This document shows positions 22,496 to 32,800 of a stretch of DNA of 64,000 nt, piece by piece. The notes beneath the pieces are model-generated. The model was not told the origin of the DNA, did no database searches, and saw only the letters and a list, made by a program, of their open reading frames with translations. A program made the position numbers and the translations under genes. Within the stretch, counting starts at the first letter, position 1, and every line of letters begins with the position of its first letter. The stretch comes from Rugalucina vietnamica (taxonomy: Eukaryota; Mollusca; Bivalvia; Lucinida; Lucinidae), in NCBI GenBank assembly GCA_964017185.1, contig OZ024869.1, forward strand, positions 51,982,761 to 52,046,760, given 5' to 3'.

Positions 22496-23137
22496 TGTTT
22501 TACAAACACGCATTTCTAGTTACTTTAGTTTTTTCCATCTCGTTTTCTTGGAGAGGGATTCTCTTTCTGATTGTGCCTTTCCATGATCGTTGCCTACTAG
22601 TACCTTTTTCTCATGGAGTAATGCCTACGCCAAAGGTCATTGGCTTGCTTTATTGTAACATTTAAACGGTCGATCATATTAAGTGGCGTCAACAAATCTA
22701 CAGTATTTTGTATGATTTTTAGTTTGACCAGAACAGATTATAATCACACTGTAACATTGTTTCTGATGGGCATCAATATCATTTGAAACAAATGATCAGG
22801 CATTGCATTCATAGAACATCCTTATTCAACTAAATCAAACTTAAAACTTCCTTCCTCTGACAATCCTTTGTGTGTGTTTATGCGTCCTCGTCTGTTGTCC
22901 ATTTAATTTCACATCGTAGCTCATTTTATTTGCTGTAAATGTCAGAGCACAAAAACCTTTGCTTTAAAGGTTACACGTATTTTGTGCTTCTCATTTTCGA
23001 TATTAAATGGTATATATTTGAGAGGTATGTGGTGTTATGTATTATTTTTAAATCTAAATGACTTTCTTCGGGCTTCTAATTATTTAATTACAACGTTGAA
23101 CGTCGTGTATACTTTGCTTTACGACGTTGTTGATTTT
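22496..23137. other. Upstream of kinase gene, nothing recognised
   Basis: No repeat or exon I can support. Any upstream exons of the kinase gene would have to lie here or beyond. Confidence 0.5.
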
Positions 23138-23335
23138 ACAAGTAGGCAACGATCAGGAAAAGGCGCAATGATCAGAAAGAGATCCCCACTCCTCCAAAAA
23201 CCGAGGCTGGAAATAACTTAATTAACAATCAGGTACTTATACCACGAAAACATATCGTAAACCGAATGAGCAGCTAATTTCCCACAAGGTGGTCACTCAG
23301 TTACCTAAACCTAACTAAAAATATGAAAACATAAA
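23138..23335 (+). repeat. Family X fragment abutting the kinase
   Basis: ACAAGTAGGCAACGATCAGG, AACCGAGGCTGG, AAAACATATCGTAAACCGAA and TGGTCACTCAGTTACC match the first ~200 bp of family X. It ends about 45 bp before the kinase start codon. Confidence 0.8.
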
Positions 23336-23378
23336 ACGTCTTTTCAGATATGGGAGTTCCAAAAGCCGGCTAAACACC

Positions 23379-26369
23379 ATGGCCACACAGTTAACTTCAG
23401 ACTATTTTGGCACCATCAGTTCAGGTACATTCCAAAACGACTATACCTTTATTGAAACAGTCGGCAAAGGAGGATACGGAGAGGTCTACAAAGTTGTGTC
23501 GAAGAAAGACTTTCATACTTATGCGGTGAAGAAGATCCGAATTGACAAACACAGGCAGAAGGAAAACTTAAATTTCATCAAAAGAGAACTGATAAATAAT
23601 GCGAAGCTTTCACATGAGAACATTGTCAGGTACTATGATTCTTGGGTTGAACTCAGTGATGATCAGCACTCAGGCGGTTATGGTCTTTCTGGGGACAGAG
23701 AATCGTCAAGTGAAAGTGATATTACAGAAAAATTACCCAACGCAGCCTCTTTCGATGAATGTCACGGTTCTTGTGAGCCTTGGGCAATGCAAGAGGCATC
23801 CATTTCACATGAAGATTTTACTGAAGAAGATGTAATAGATGATGAGGAGTTCACCCCACAAACAACGAACTCCAATTTAAATCAAAATACGATATGTGAC
23901 TTAGGTTGTACCACAGGGAGCAATGTTTGTACTCTATATAGTGAACCGTTTTCAGACACACTTATAGACTACAAACTAAACGAACCAGGACCAAGTGAAA
24001 AACTTGATAAAAGTTGTTTGGATCCAGATATCGATATTGTATTTACGGACGACACAGACATAGAGGTTAAAGACCTTGGTAATAGTAGTTACTGTTTGCG
24101 CTTCGAATATATTGAGGACATGTGTATGGAACAGCAAAGCGCACACAATCACGTGAATGAATTGCCTTTTACAGATTTCAGCCAGTTTATTCTTGGGACT
24201 GGAAGCTCATCGGATCTATTCAAAGGAGAATCCCATTGTTTCATGCCATCGGAAGATAATGAAAGTCCGATGGCTTTGAACTTGTATATTAAGATGGAAC
24301 TTTGTGAAAGCACTCTCAGACAAGCTATAGACAATGGTATGTTTATTGAAAACGACGAACTCTGCTGGAATTACTTAAGACAAATTGTTACAGGTCTAAA
24401 CTACATACACAGCAAAGGGATAATACATAGAGACCTGAAACCAAATAATATCTTTATTACAAATGAAAATCTTGTCAAAATCGGTGATTTTGGGCTGTCG
24501 AGATGGCAGCCGGGGTCAGATCTTCATAACGGTGCCGATGGAACAAATAATATCAGACAAGTGGATGATTTAACAGGTGGGAGAGGAACTTTTTGGTATA
24601 GCGCCCCTGAAATGTTGCATGCATCGAATTGCAATTATGGTCAAGAAGTGGACATGTTCAGTCTGGGATTGATATTCTTTGAGATGTGTTATGAAATAAT
24701 GAAGACTTCGCAAGAAAAGGCTATGATATTCGAAAGATTACGCAAGGAAAGAAAATTTCCAGACAATTTTGATAGAAATGCCAAAGCAAAGCATGCACAG
24801 ATAATTGAGACCTTACTAGCCCCTAATCCGAAAGAAAGAACCACGCTGCGAGAGATTTTACACTTAATTGATGGTGGTGACAACGCAAGGCTGTTAACGC
24901 AGGCTGAAACATTGATTGGACACATTGTCGACACCCAATGTAATGAACTCTACCGTTCGCTGATTGAAAAACTCTTCGATCGAAAAACAGGGCATTGTGT
25001 TCCTATTTACCAAAGTTGTACTTCGTCTGAACAGACACTGGCTACAAAGCTTGCGTTCATAAATGTGGTCAAAAGTCATGGTGCGAAAGATATATGCCTA
25101 CCACTTTTCTTGCCCATACCAGATACCGAAAATAGTCGTAGTGGAGACGAGACAGTACTTATAGACGCAGAAGGCAACCCCGTATATATTACCGACAGCG
25201 CTCTGCGATCATTTATACACACTCTTGAAAAAAGAAAGATATCACCGATGGGTGCCTTCTACTACGCACAAACTATGAGCTTGGTACATGATATCTGCGA
25301 GGAGAAACGTTCCGTTAGCTCACCAGAGCTTTGGTATTTTTCGTTCTCTGCAAGCGATGATATGTTGTCCATTGCTAAATCATTACTGATTCTACAGAAA
25401 ACGCTTACGAAGATGGGGCACTGTACAGCTGATTTTGAAATTTGCATTACCCACACGGATTTGGAAAATGGCTTGATAGCGTTTTACAACCTGGGCGAAA
25501 CAGATAAAGGCGTTTTATGTAGAATCAACGACCTTGTAGTAGGAAGAAATGCTAGAAAAAGAGTACTAAAACGAGTGAATGAAAGTGGCATGTCCATCCC
25601 TGAAATTCTTGTTATGTCGGGAGGATACAAAATGATGATTGAAAAACTCAAGAAAATTCTAGGAAACCTACAAAGGCCGCTTCGTGGAACAGAGACTCAT
25701 GACTTTGAGAAGCTACATAACGTACTTGATTTTCTGACACATCTTAAGGAGGTCATTGACGCTATTGGTGTAACCATAGACACCAAACTCGAGTTATTAA
25801 TGACAGACCAGAATGGAATATCAAAAGAGTCGGGAATCAAATTTCGACTACGGAAAAGGCATACGTTGACTATTGTGGCAAAAGGTGGACAGTCAGAAAC
25901 AGACATGAATTTGGACAGTGATGTAACGGAGAATCAGTTTATCTGGGTTCAGTTGGACCCATTACAGTTGGAAGATGACACTGAGACCCTATCAGCGCCG
26001 GATGTCACAATAGTGTATGATAAAACAAATCCTGAGGAGGTAAAAGGTACATCGTATTTGTGTGGCCAATTAACAAACCTCGGCCTAACTGTAACCGAAA
26101 TTGAACTCAAAAGAGAATTCTCAGGCGCAATTTCTATCTCGCCACACTGTAAATTTCTTGTTAACTTCGTTTCATCAGTCTTGGAGGAGAGAGATACAAA
26201 GCTTCAAAAGATTCCTGTAAATATCCAAACAATTGTGAATCATATCAAACAAAGGAGACACTTTCACTGTATGAAATACACACTGAATTATAGGATACAT
26301 TATCATAAGGCAAGGATAATTAGGATTTTGATATATAGGGTGCGTTTGACCAATCACAGCTCTCAATAA
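23379..26369 (+). CDS. GCN2-like eIF2alpha kinase, single exon
   Basis: The 996-aa protein has an eIF2-kinase domain followed by a histidyl-tRNA-synthetase-like region, the hallmark pairing of GCN2/EIF2AK4, which phosphorylates eIF2alpha in the cytosol under amino-acid stress. Visible motifs: Gly-rich loop GKGGYGEV (29-36), ATP lysine K51 in AVKK, an acidic insert of roughly residues 85-300, HRDLKPNN (350-357), DFG (370-372) and APE (409-411). The HisRS-like part covers about 510-860, and an anticodon-binding-like fold about 880-950. Canonical GCN2 is about 1,650 aa with an N-terminal RWD and a pseudokinase domain; both are absent here. The start ATG has a strong context (ACCATGG). The last ~40 residues are basic and Tyr/His-rich and do not look like GCN2. 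All catalytic residues are present. The lack of introns over 3 kb suggests a retrocopy or a lineage-specific paralogue. Confidence 0.9.
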   Translation: MATQLTSDYFGTISSGTFQNDYTFIETVGKGGYGEVYKVVSKKDFHTYAVKKIRIDKHRQKENLNFIKRELINNAKLSHENIVRYYDSWVELSDDQHSGGYGLSGDRESSSESDITEKLPNAASFDECHGSCEPWAMQEASISHEDFTEEDVIDDEEFTPQTTNSNLNQNTICDLGCTTGSNVCTLYSEPFSDTLIDYKLNEPGPSEKLDKSCLDPDIDIVFTDDTDIEVKDLGNSSYCLRFEYIEDMCMEQQSAHNHVNELPFTDFSQFILGTGSSSDLFKGESHCFMPSEDNESPMALNLYIKMELCESTLRQAIDNGMFIENDELCWNYLRQIVTGLNYIHSKGIIHRDLKPNNIFITNENLVKIGDFGLSRWQPGSDLHNGADGTNNIRQVDDLTGGRGTFWYSAPEMLHASNCNYGQEVDMFSLGLIFFEMCYEIMKTSQEKAMIFERLRKERKFPDNFDRNAKAKHAQIIETLLAPNPKERTTLREILHLIDGGDNARLLTQAETLIGHIVDTQCNELYRSLIEKLFDRKTGHCVPIYQSCTSSEQTLATKLAFINVVKSHGAKDICLPLFLPIPDTENSRSGDETVLIDAEGNPVYITDSALRSFIHTLEKRKISPMGAFYYAQTMSLVHDICEEKRSVSSPELWYFSFSASDDMLSIAKSLLILQKTLTKMGHCTADFEICITHTDLENGLIAFYNLGETDKGVLCRINDLVVGRNARKRVLKRVNESGMSIPEILVMSGGYKMMIEKLKKILGNLQRPLRGTETHDFEKLHNVLDFLTHLKEVIDAIGVTIDTKLELLMTDQNGISKESGIKFRLRKRHTLTIVAKGGQSETDMNLDSDVTENQFIWVQLDPLQLEDDTETLSAPDVTIVYDKTNPEEVKGTSYLCGQLTNLGLTVTEIELKREFSGAISISPHCKFLVNFVSSVLEERDTKLQKIPVNIQTIVNHIKQRRHFHCMKYTLNYRIHYHKARIIRILIYRVRLTNHSSQ

Positions 26370-26486
26370 GGAACGCGTAAATGAGGTCGAATGAACAATG
26401 CGCGTATGGGATTAAATTGACTGTCGAAATCAGTAAACTTGGACTCCTACCTTATTTCTGTAGCTTTGTTGGACGGTTTGAGCCAT

Positions 26487-26492
26487 AATAAA
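26487..26492 (+). promoter_or_regulatory. Poly(A) signal after kinase
   Basis: AATAAA lies 118 bp beyond the kinase stop codon, a plausible 3' end signal for this gene. Confidence 0.5.
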
Positions 26493-27095
26493 TAATGATG
26501 GTTCTCTCACGCCGAGCTTACTTTAGCCGTCGGGCTTTGGATATCGTCGAGGGGTGTGCTATCCTTGTGGTGAAAACCAAGCCAGTAGTTGCAAAACCAG
26601 AGCACTACAAGTATAAAATACCATTCATATATAGTTGGAAATATAAATTATAAATATACCATTCACATTATGTCCCCTTTTACAGGCATACTAACAGAAT
26701 TTCATGACATTGATGGATTCTACACCTGCGTCGCCATTCTAGGGCTAAAACTTCTAAAGAAGCATCATTTGAAGCCCTAGCGACTGCAGATATTTTTAAA
26801 AGTTGTACGACTGAATCATGCGGCATCCCTGAGACTCTGAAGAAACAATCTGTTTTGAGTTATGCGCTGACAGACGATACTATGAAACATTCATATGACA
26901 TGTATTGGAAACAAAACTGGTGGATAAGATGACATCTTCGCTATACGATTGTTTTATTTCATAAATCATGAACTGGGACTTCCAGTTTGTTTCGTTAACT
27001 GCAAGGTGGTGTATCCAATAGTAACTAGTATATGTCCTTTTGTTTGAGCATATCATTTAGAAAAACATACCCATGCAATATACAGATATTTTTAA
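26493..27095. other. Intergenic, nothing coding
   Basis: No gene seen. At 27050-27090 there is a short piece (ACATACCCATGCAATATACAG) of the sequence that normally precedes the foldback palindromes. Confidence 0.5.
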
Positions 27096-27097
27096 AA

Positions 27098-27900
27098 AGG
27101 TACAATTAGGCAATGATCAGGAAATGGCGCAATCAGAAAGATAACCCCACTCCATAAACCGGGGGGTGGGAAAATAAAAACTAAAATGACACTTCGGTAC
27201 GTATACCAAGAAAACATATCGTAAGCATATAACATATAGTGAGCAGCTATTCCCCAACAGGCGGTCACTCAGTTACCCGAACTGAAAAATATAAAATCGT
27301 ACATAAGGCACAAACAGCACAAAAATCGACACCAAAACACAAAACAATTAGAACCACAACAGAAGTATCGCCTTGGAACTATCAGTAATATAAAATTATT
27401 GGGGGGGGGGCTTAAACCGGTTTTACAGGCGCCTAACCTCACCCTCATCTTCTGCAGTGGCTCACAACATTTAGTTAGTTGTTCGGTCCTCGTGGTGAAT
27501 GTCTAACTAGTCAGTGAATCATCATGGACAAACGAATAAATCATGATAACCACCCTGGTGAATCAAAAACGAGGACTCAACAGATTCAGTAAGCTGCCCG
27601 ACGATGGAGAATAACTAATGAAACCCGGAGCAAAAGAAAAACACCAGTTGAATCCCGGTGGGCCAAGCAACAGACGAAAAGCTCCGGCCCTAACCAACTA
27701 AAATGAATAGCTTTCTGTCGGGGCCATCATAGAGTCTGACGCCCAATTGCAACCCACCGGCGTGCAATTAAAGAAGGCAGCATAGTTATCAACCATGTTA
27801 AAAACTTAGCATGCAGACTGTCGCATAACATTTAAGTCATAACCTATACGTTTGTAACGTGTTATGATTTTTCTGAACTGAAAAGAAAAATCATTCCTTC
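27098..27900 (+). repeat. Family X, long copy
   Basis: Nearly full-length parallel of 3360-4175, from AGGTACAATTAGGCAATGAT through AACATTTAGTTAGTTGTTCG to GAACTGAAAAGAAAAATC. Confidence 0.85.
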
Positions 27901-28080
27901 CTGTAAGTTTCTTAAATTTGTAAACCAAGTTACCATAAAATTCTGCCCTAACTTAAAATCGTCTTTAGCCCAACATTAAATTTAAAAATCAACTCATCGT
28001 GTCTGCGATAAAATTTAGAAAATGTTTTTCGAAGTGTAGGATACCGATAACCCTGTGCTGTTGCTGGAGAAGTTTGGCTG

Positions 28081-28452
28081 TTAAACGTTGAAGTCCGCTA
28101 CATGATTGCAGACTCTAGCAAACCTAATAAGTTGCGAAATGTACACACCATATGAAGCACGGCGAGGAACGTCACCATCCAAAAACGGAAAAATTGCTAT
28201 ATCAAAATCAAAGTCATCGCGTTTATCATAAATCTTAGAAGAAACAAATCCATTTACAATAGAAAGATGTAAATACAAAAAGGGTGCTTCTGTTGTGTTG
28301 GCTTTATTCAACTGTAGTTCAGGTGGATAAATTTGATTGACCATGCTTTCAAAGTATGGATTGTCAATGTTCAAAAGGTCATCGAGGTACCTAGAAGTCG
28401 AATTAAAGGCCTCGATAACATCAGCTTGATTGTCATTGTTAAGAGAATCCAC
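28081..28452 (-). pseudogene. Reverse-transcriptase-like fragment
   Basis: The 123-aa frame contains YLDDLL (an RT YxDD active-site motif) followed by PYFESMVNQIYP, APFLYLHLSI and ISQLIRFARVC. This layout is familiar from retroelement RT C-terminal parts, possibly Penelope-like. It has no N-terminal fingers region, and the frame ends shortly after DFN where longer relatives continue, so I read it as a truncated relic. The family assignment is from memory of motif style and is tentative. Confidence 0.6.
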
Positions 28453-28494
28453 GAGTTAAAGTTGTAATAAAGAAAAATTCCAGTCACTGTAGAA

Positions 28495-28565
28495 AATGTT
28501 TGATATTTTCTTATTTTTGCTCAAAACATAGATTGTAGGTACACGTTAGAACAGCATCGCATTAA
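28495..28565. repeat. Half of a foldback palindrome
   Basis: TTTTTGCTCAAAACATAGAT, then GTACACGTTAGAACAGC, corresponds to the left arm of the 116-bp palindrome family. The right arm is missing. Confidence 0.6.
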
Positions 28566-28945
28566 TTACAAGTTTTCTTCAAAAAGTCATGCACATTTTA
28601 TTATCTGTTATGATGCTTCATCGAGTCGATCCTATAAGATACCCACGATATATGATTTTATGGATTAATGTTGAAAACTACTGATTTCTCTCATTTTTAC
28701 TATAATGTAAGGTAGCAGTCACACGGAGATGTTTCCGTGAAGCTTACCAGTTTTTTTTTTAAATAACAATGGGTCATTTATTCATTATCAAGTTATATTT
28801 TCGGTAGGGTTTAACAAAGAAAGTAAATTCAAGTCATGATATTTGCAAAATTAATATATATATTTAAACGACAAAAAATCTAAAATTACCTCAAACTGGC
28901 CATCTGACATCATAAAATGATTACAGTACAATACAATGTACGAAG
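28566..28945. other. Intergenic, nothing seen
   Basis: AT-rich, no supported features. Confidence 0.5.
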
Positions 28946-28948
28946 ACG

Positions 28949-29525
28949 GTACAAGTAGGCAATGATCAGGAAAAGGCGCAATCTGAAAGAAATTCCTACT
29001 CCGAAAACAGAGGTGGAAAAAAATTAATTGACAATTAGGTACGTAAGCTAAGAAAATATATCGTAACTCAGTTACCCAAACTTAACGTACATAAGGTTCA
29101 AACAGCACAAACATTCGACCCAAAAACATAAAACAAATAGAACCACAACAGAAGTACCGCCTTGGAACGATCAGCAATATAAAAAGACTGGGGGCTTAGG
29201 CCAGTTTCACAGGGCCTGTGCCTAACCTCACCCTCATCTTCTGCAGTGGTTCACAACATTTAGTTAGTTGTCCGGTCCTCGTGGTGAATCTCTATCTACT
29301 AGTTACTAGTCAATGAATCACCAAGGACAAACAAATAAATCATGATAATCACCATGATTAATCAAAAACGAGGACTCACAGATTCAGTAAGCTGTCGACG
29401 ATGGAGATCCCAGGGCGCCAAATAACGTACTGAAATCCGGAGCAAAAGAAAAACCCCGGTGGGCAAAGCAACAGACAAGAAGCTCCGATCCCAACCAACT
29501 AAAATGAATAACTTCAAGTCGGTAC
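28949..29525 (+). repeat. Family X, medium copy
   Basis: GGTACAAGTAGGCAATGATC, AACATTTAGTTAGTTGTCCG and AGAAGCTCCGATCCCAACC are present in order. It stops at TTCAAGTCGGTACC and lacks the last ~250 bp. Confidence 0.85.
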
Positions 29526-29888
29526 CTTTTTTCTTAGCTGTAGATCCATTTTTGAGTTAAATCAATGATATTTTGTATTTACATACAATGTGTATTATTT
29601 ATATATATACATATACAACATATATATTCTGAATAAGGCACTTGGATTTATCTCCTAGAATTGTGAAGTTAATTGTTTGGAAAAAGAATCATTCACTGCC
29701 ATATGTTATGTCCAAATTTATATAACACGTGTATTATTTGGTTACAGTAATAAAAGTTTCTACTTGATAGGCTGTACTGTCCTTTCAACTTTAACTGACT
29801 TGCAGCTTCTTAACTATCATCTAGATTCAATGCCACACAGCTAACATTGTTCAACATGTTTACAATAACAACAAACTTACGATGTCTT

Positions 29889-32800
29889 TTACCGATTTAC
29901 AAACCATTTCATCGGAAAGTCAATTGTAAAACCGCGGTTATACTGCGTGTGCTCTCCAACTTTCCAGAAGTCCACGGGTACATTTCCCATGGTATCAGCC
30001 AGTACAAATATCCATCGGAGGGGCGTGACGTATTGCTCTTCGAAGGAACCTGAAGGGTTCCGGGCCATGGCTCTCAAGTGGAAGGCGATTGTGTCGTTGG
30101 TAGTCGGGTCTATCTCTAGATTGTCAGCTGTGTAAACCAGGGAGTAGTTTTGATTCGCTCGAAGAGACTCGAGATCCATGATGTAACGTACATCCGCACC
30201 CTGAATAATAGCATCAGCAAGTGTTTGCTTGTCACCAGCCAGAACGGTACCATCCGAGTCAACGCATAGGACATTCTCCCAATCGCGAGTGTCTACAAAC
30301 CACTTCATGGCGCGCTTCACCGGGTTTGGTCCTGCAACTGTAGTCGAGCTCCCGACATTGATCCTTGCAACATTGCATGTGCCCGTTGAGCAGCATATCT
30401 GCCAAAACCAATAGACATCCGTTGGAAAATGTGTCGTGTCTTGCCTCGACAAGTGGTTAACCAACTGAGCACAGACATGACCATTCCTGATCATGATTTC
30501 GTCTGCCTCGCTGGATGTGTGGTCGTCATACAGCACGCGCACCCGGTGACCGGCTTCAAGAGCAGACACCAAATCAGCGAGGTTTCCGTCTGTCGGGTTC
30601 CCATCTTCATCATGACAATAAACGGCTTTCCAACAAGGATCAGCGTACCAGTCCATGTCCACAGTGTCGTTAACCTCGTTGACCTTGTTATGGTCACCGA
30701 ACTCCCAGCTTGAAGTGTGTCTCTCTCCGTTTGATGAATGTAGCATGAACTGCCAGAAAGCGTCGTCCTAATCAAAGAAAACGTCGTGTAAAAATAGATA
30801 TGATATGATAATTGAGCCTGTGCGTGAGAAAATCAACAATTTGGAGTTCCGACCAGGTCCGACACAAACCGGGCTGTACAGTCACAGAAACAGGCTAGAA
30901 GCTTGAAATTTCGGATTTAAGAAGAAGAGGGATTGTACTATCTGTGTAGCGAAAAACAAAGGCGCTGATCAGCTTACCAGTATATGAATAGCCCTAGATT
31001 TCCTGTGTATCAATGACCCATCTTTTCTGGCATCCCTGTATATTGGTATTTGCAAAGATTGGTGTAATTGAGGTGAAATTGCTGGACACCTTTATTATTA
31101 TGTTTGTTTGTTGCTGCTGTTGTTGTTTTTCACCTTGTTTCGAAGCAGCAAATTAGCTACAATTAGTATATGAATGGGTATAAAAATCAAAGGACAGTAT
31201 ATGAATGGGTCTATTTTTCAATGACCAGGTATATGATTGGGGTAGGTTTCAGAAATTTGGGCCACACACCCGTATCACAATTACCCCTTAGTTACCCCCC
31301 CCCCACCCCCACCCCCGGTTTTCGCATATGCAAATTGTTAGTTTTCTCATGCACATGTTCAATTATTATAATTTAATCGCTGTACGTGATTTGTTTAACC
31401 TCGATTATTAGACCCAACGTTTCATGGTGTACATATATGACATCGACTGTGCGTGACAAATCGTGCTTCTGTACAAGCTAGGACTAAAATAAAATACAGG
31501 TTCTTTTTTAACCTGTAGCGAACTAAGCCGGAACACAATTTATTCATTGGACATTATTTCTTTCAACAAAAGAAAGAATCTCATTATTCATGTAAAATTG
31601 ACTTTAACAGGAGTTGTACACGTATATCGTGTTTGGTAATATTGTAATTTAATTTTACTTGGAATTCATATCTGTCTGGGGATGTCACCAATTCTTGTCC
31701 TATATGCCACAATGCCATGGCTCCAACTTCGCTGTCATCTGCAGAAATTTCGACATTGTCGACTGGAAAACTGTAGCCGGCATTTTCTGTGTTACGATAA
31801 ATTATTCTGAAGCTGTGACCGGATCTGATGCTTGTCAGCAACCTGTTGTATATGTTTCTAACGTATCTCGAGTCCGGATTCCTTCCTTCCCTCGTTGAAA
31901 AAACGGGCGGTGTTGGCATACCTCGAGTTCTAAATAAAAGTCAACAAAACATAAACGATCACTCGCGCCATAAACGATCACTCGACGCTCATTTAAAAGT
32001 CGACAAAAGATAAACGATCACTTGGTTATATGTTTATAAATACAAGTCATGTTGTGTCTCGGGTCCTCGACAATATTAACTCATTTAAGCCTGGCGTCCC
32101 CTTTATGGGACATAGGCAAACAGCATAGCCCCAGATGTGATGCCGCAGAACGCGGCGTCCCATCTGGGGCTACTCTGTTTGCTTGGAGGAATTTCATCGA
32201 AAAATGAGATAAAAATTAAAAATCACTCCTGACACCCCTAAAAATGAAAATGCACTCATCCTATTGATAATTTCGTCAAATATGGATTAATCGATTCTAG
32301 TCTCACTGAATTGTGTTTTAAAACTTATTCCTGCCCACATTCCGACAACTTGATGATTATCGGTAGCGTGAACTGTATTTTTATAAGTATGAAAATGGTA
32401 ATTTATAAATAGAAGTTTTCAAAATGCAAATGAGAAATTTAACATTAAAAAGCAGCGGGTATAACTGCGTTGAGATTTTAAACCATTAACTTATTTCCGC
32501 TTTTAATTTGAAAGGAAAAAAGATAAAGGCTTATCTTGACCGACTGAATCGGTATTTGTTCGAGTCAATATTCCAATATTATCCTTGGACTTAATTAAAT
32601 AAGTGGTTTCATTTTGTCATGATTACCATTTCATCTGTCGTCTTTGATAGTTTATTATCCATCCACATCGATGGTGTTTAGCTAAAATTATTAATTATGA
32701 TCAATGTAACTTGTTCAGAGCATGCAGCCAGAGTGACCCCTATACTACTGCTTAACAAAAAATCCATAACACTAAAAGAGTTAGTCCACAATCAAGTTTA

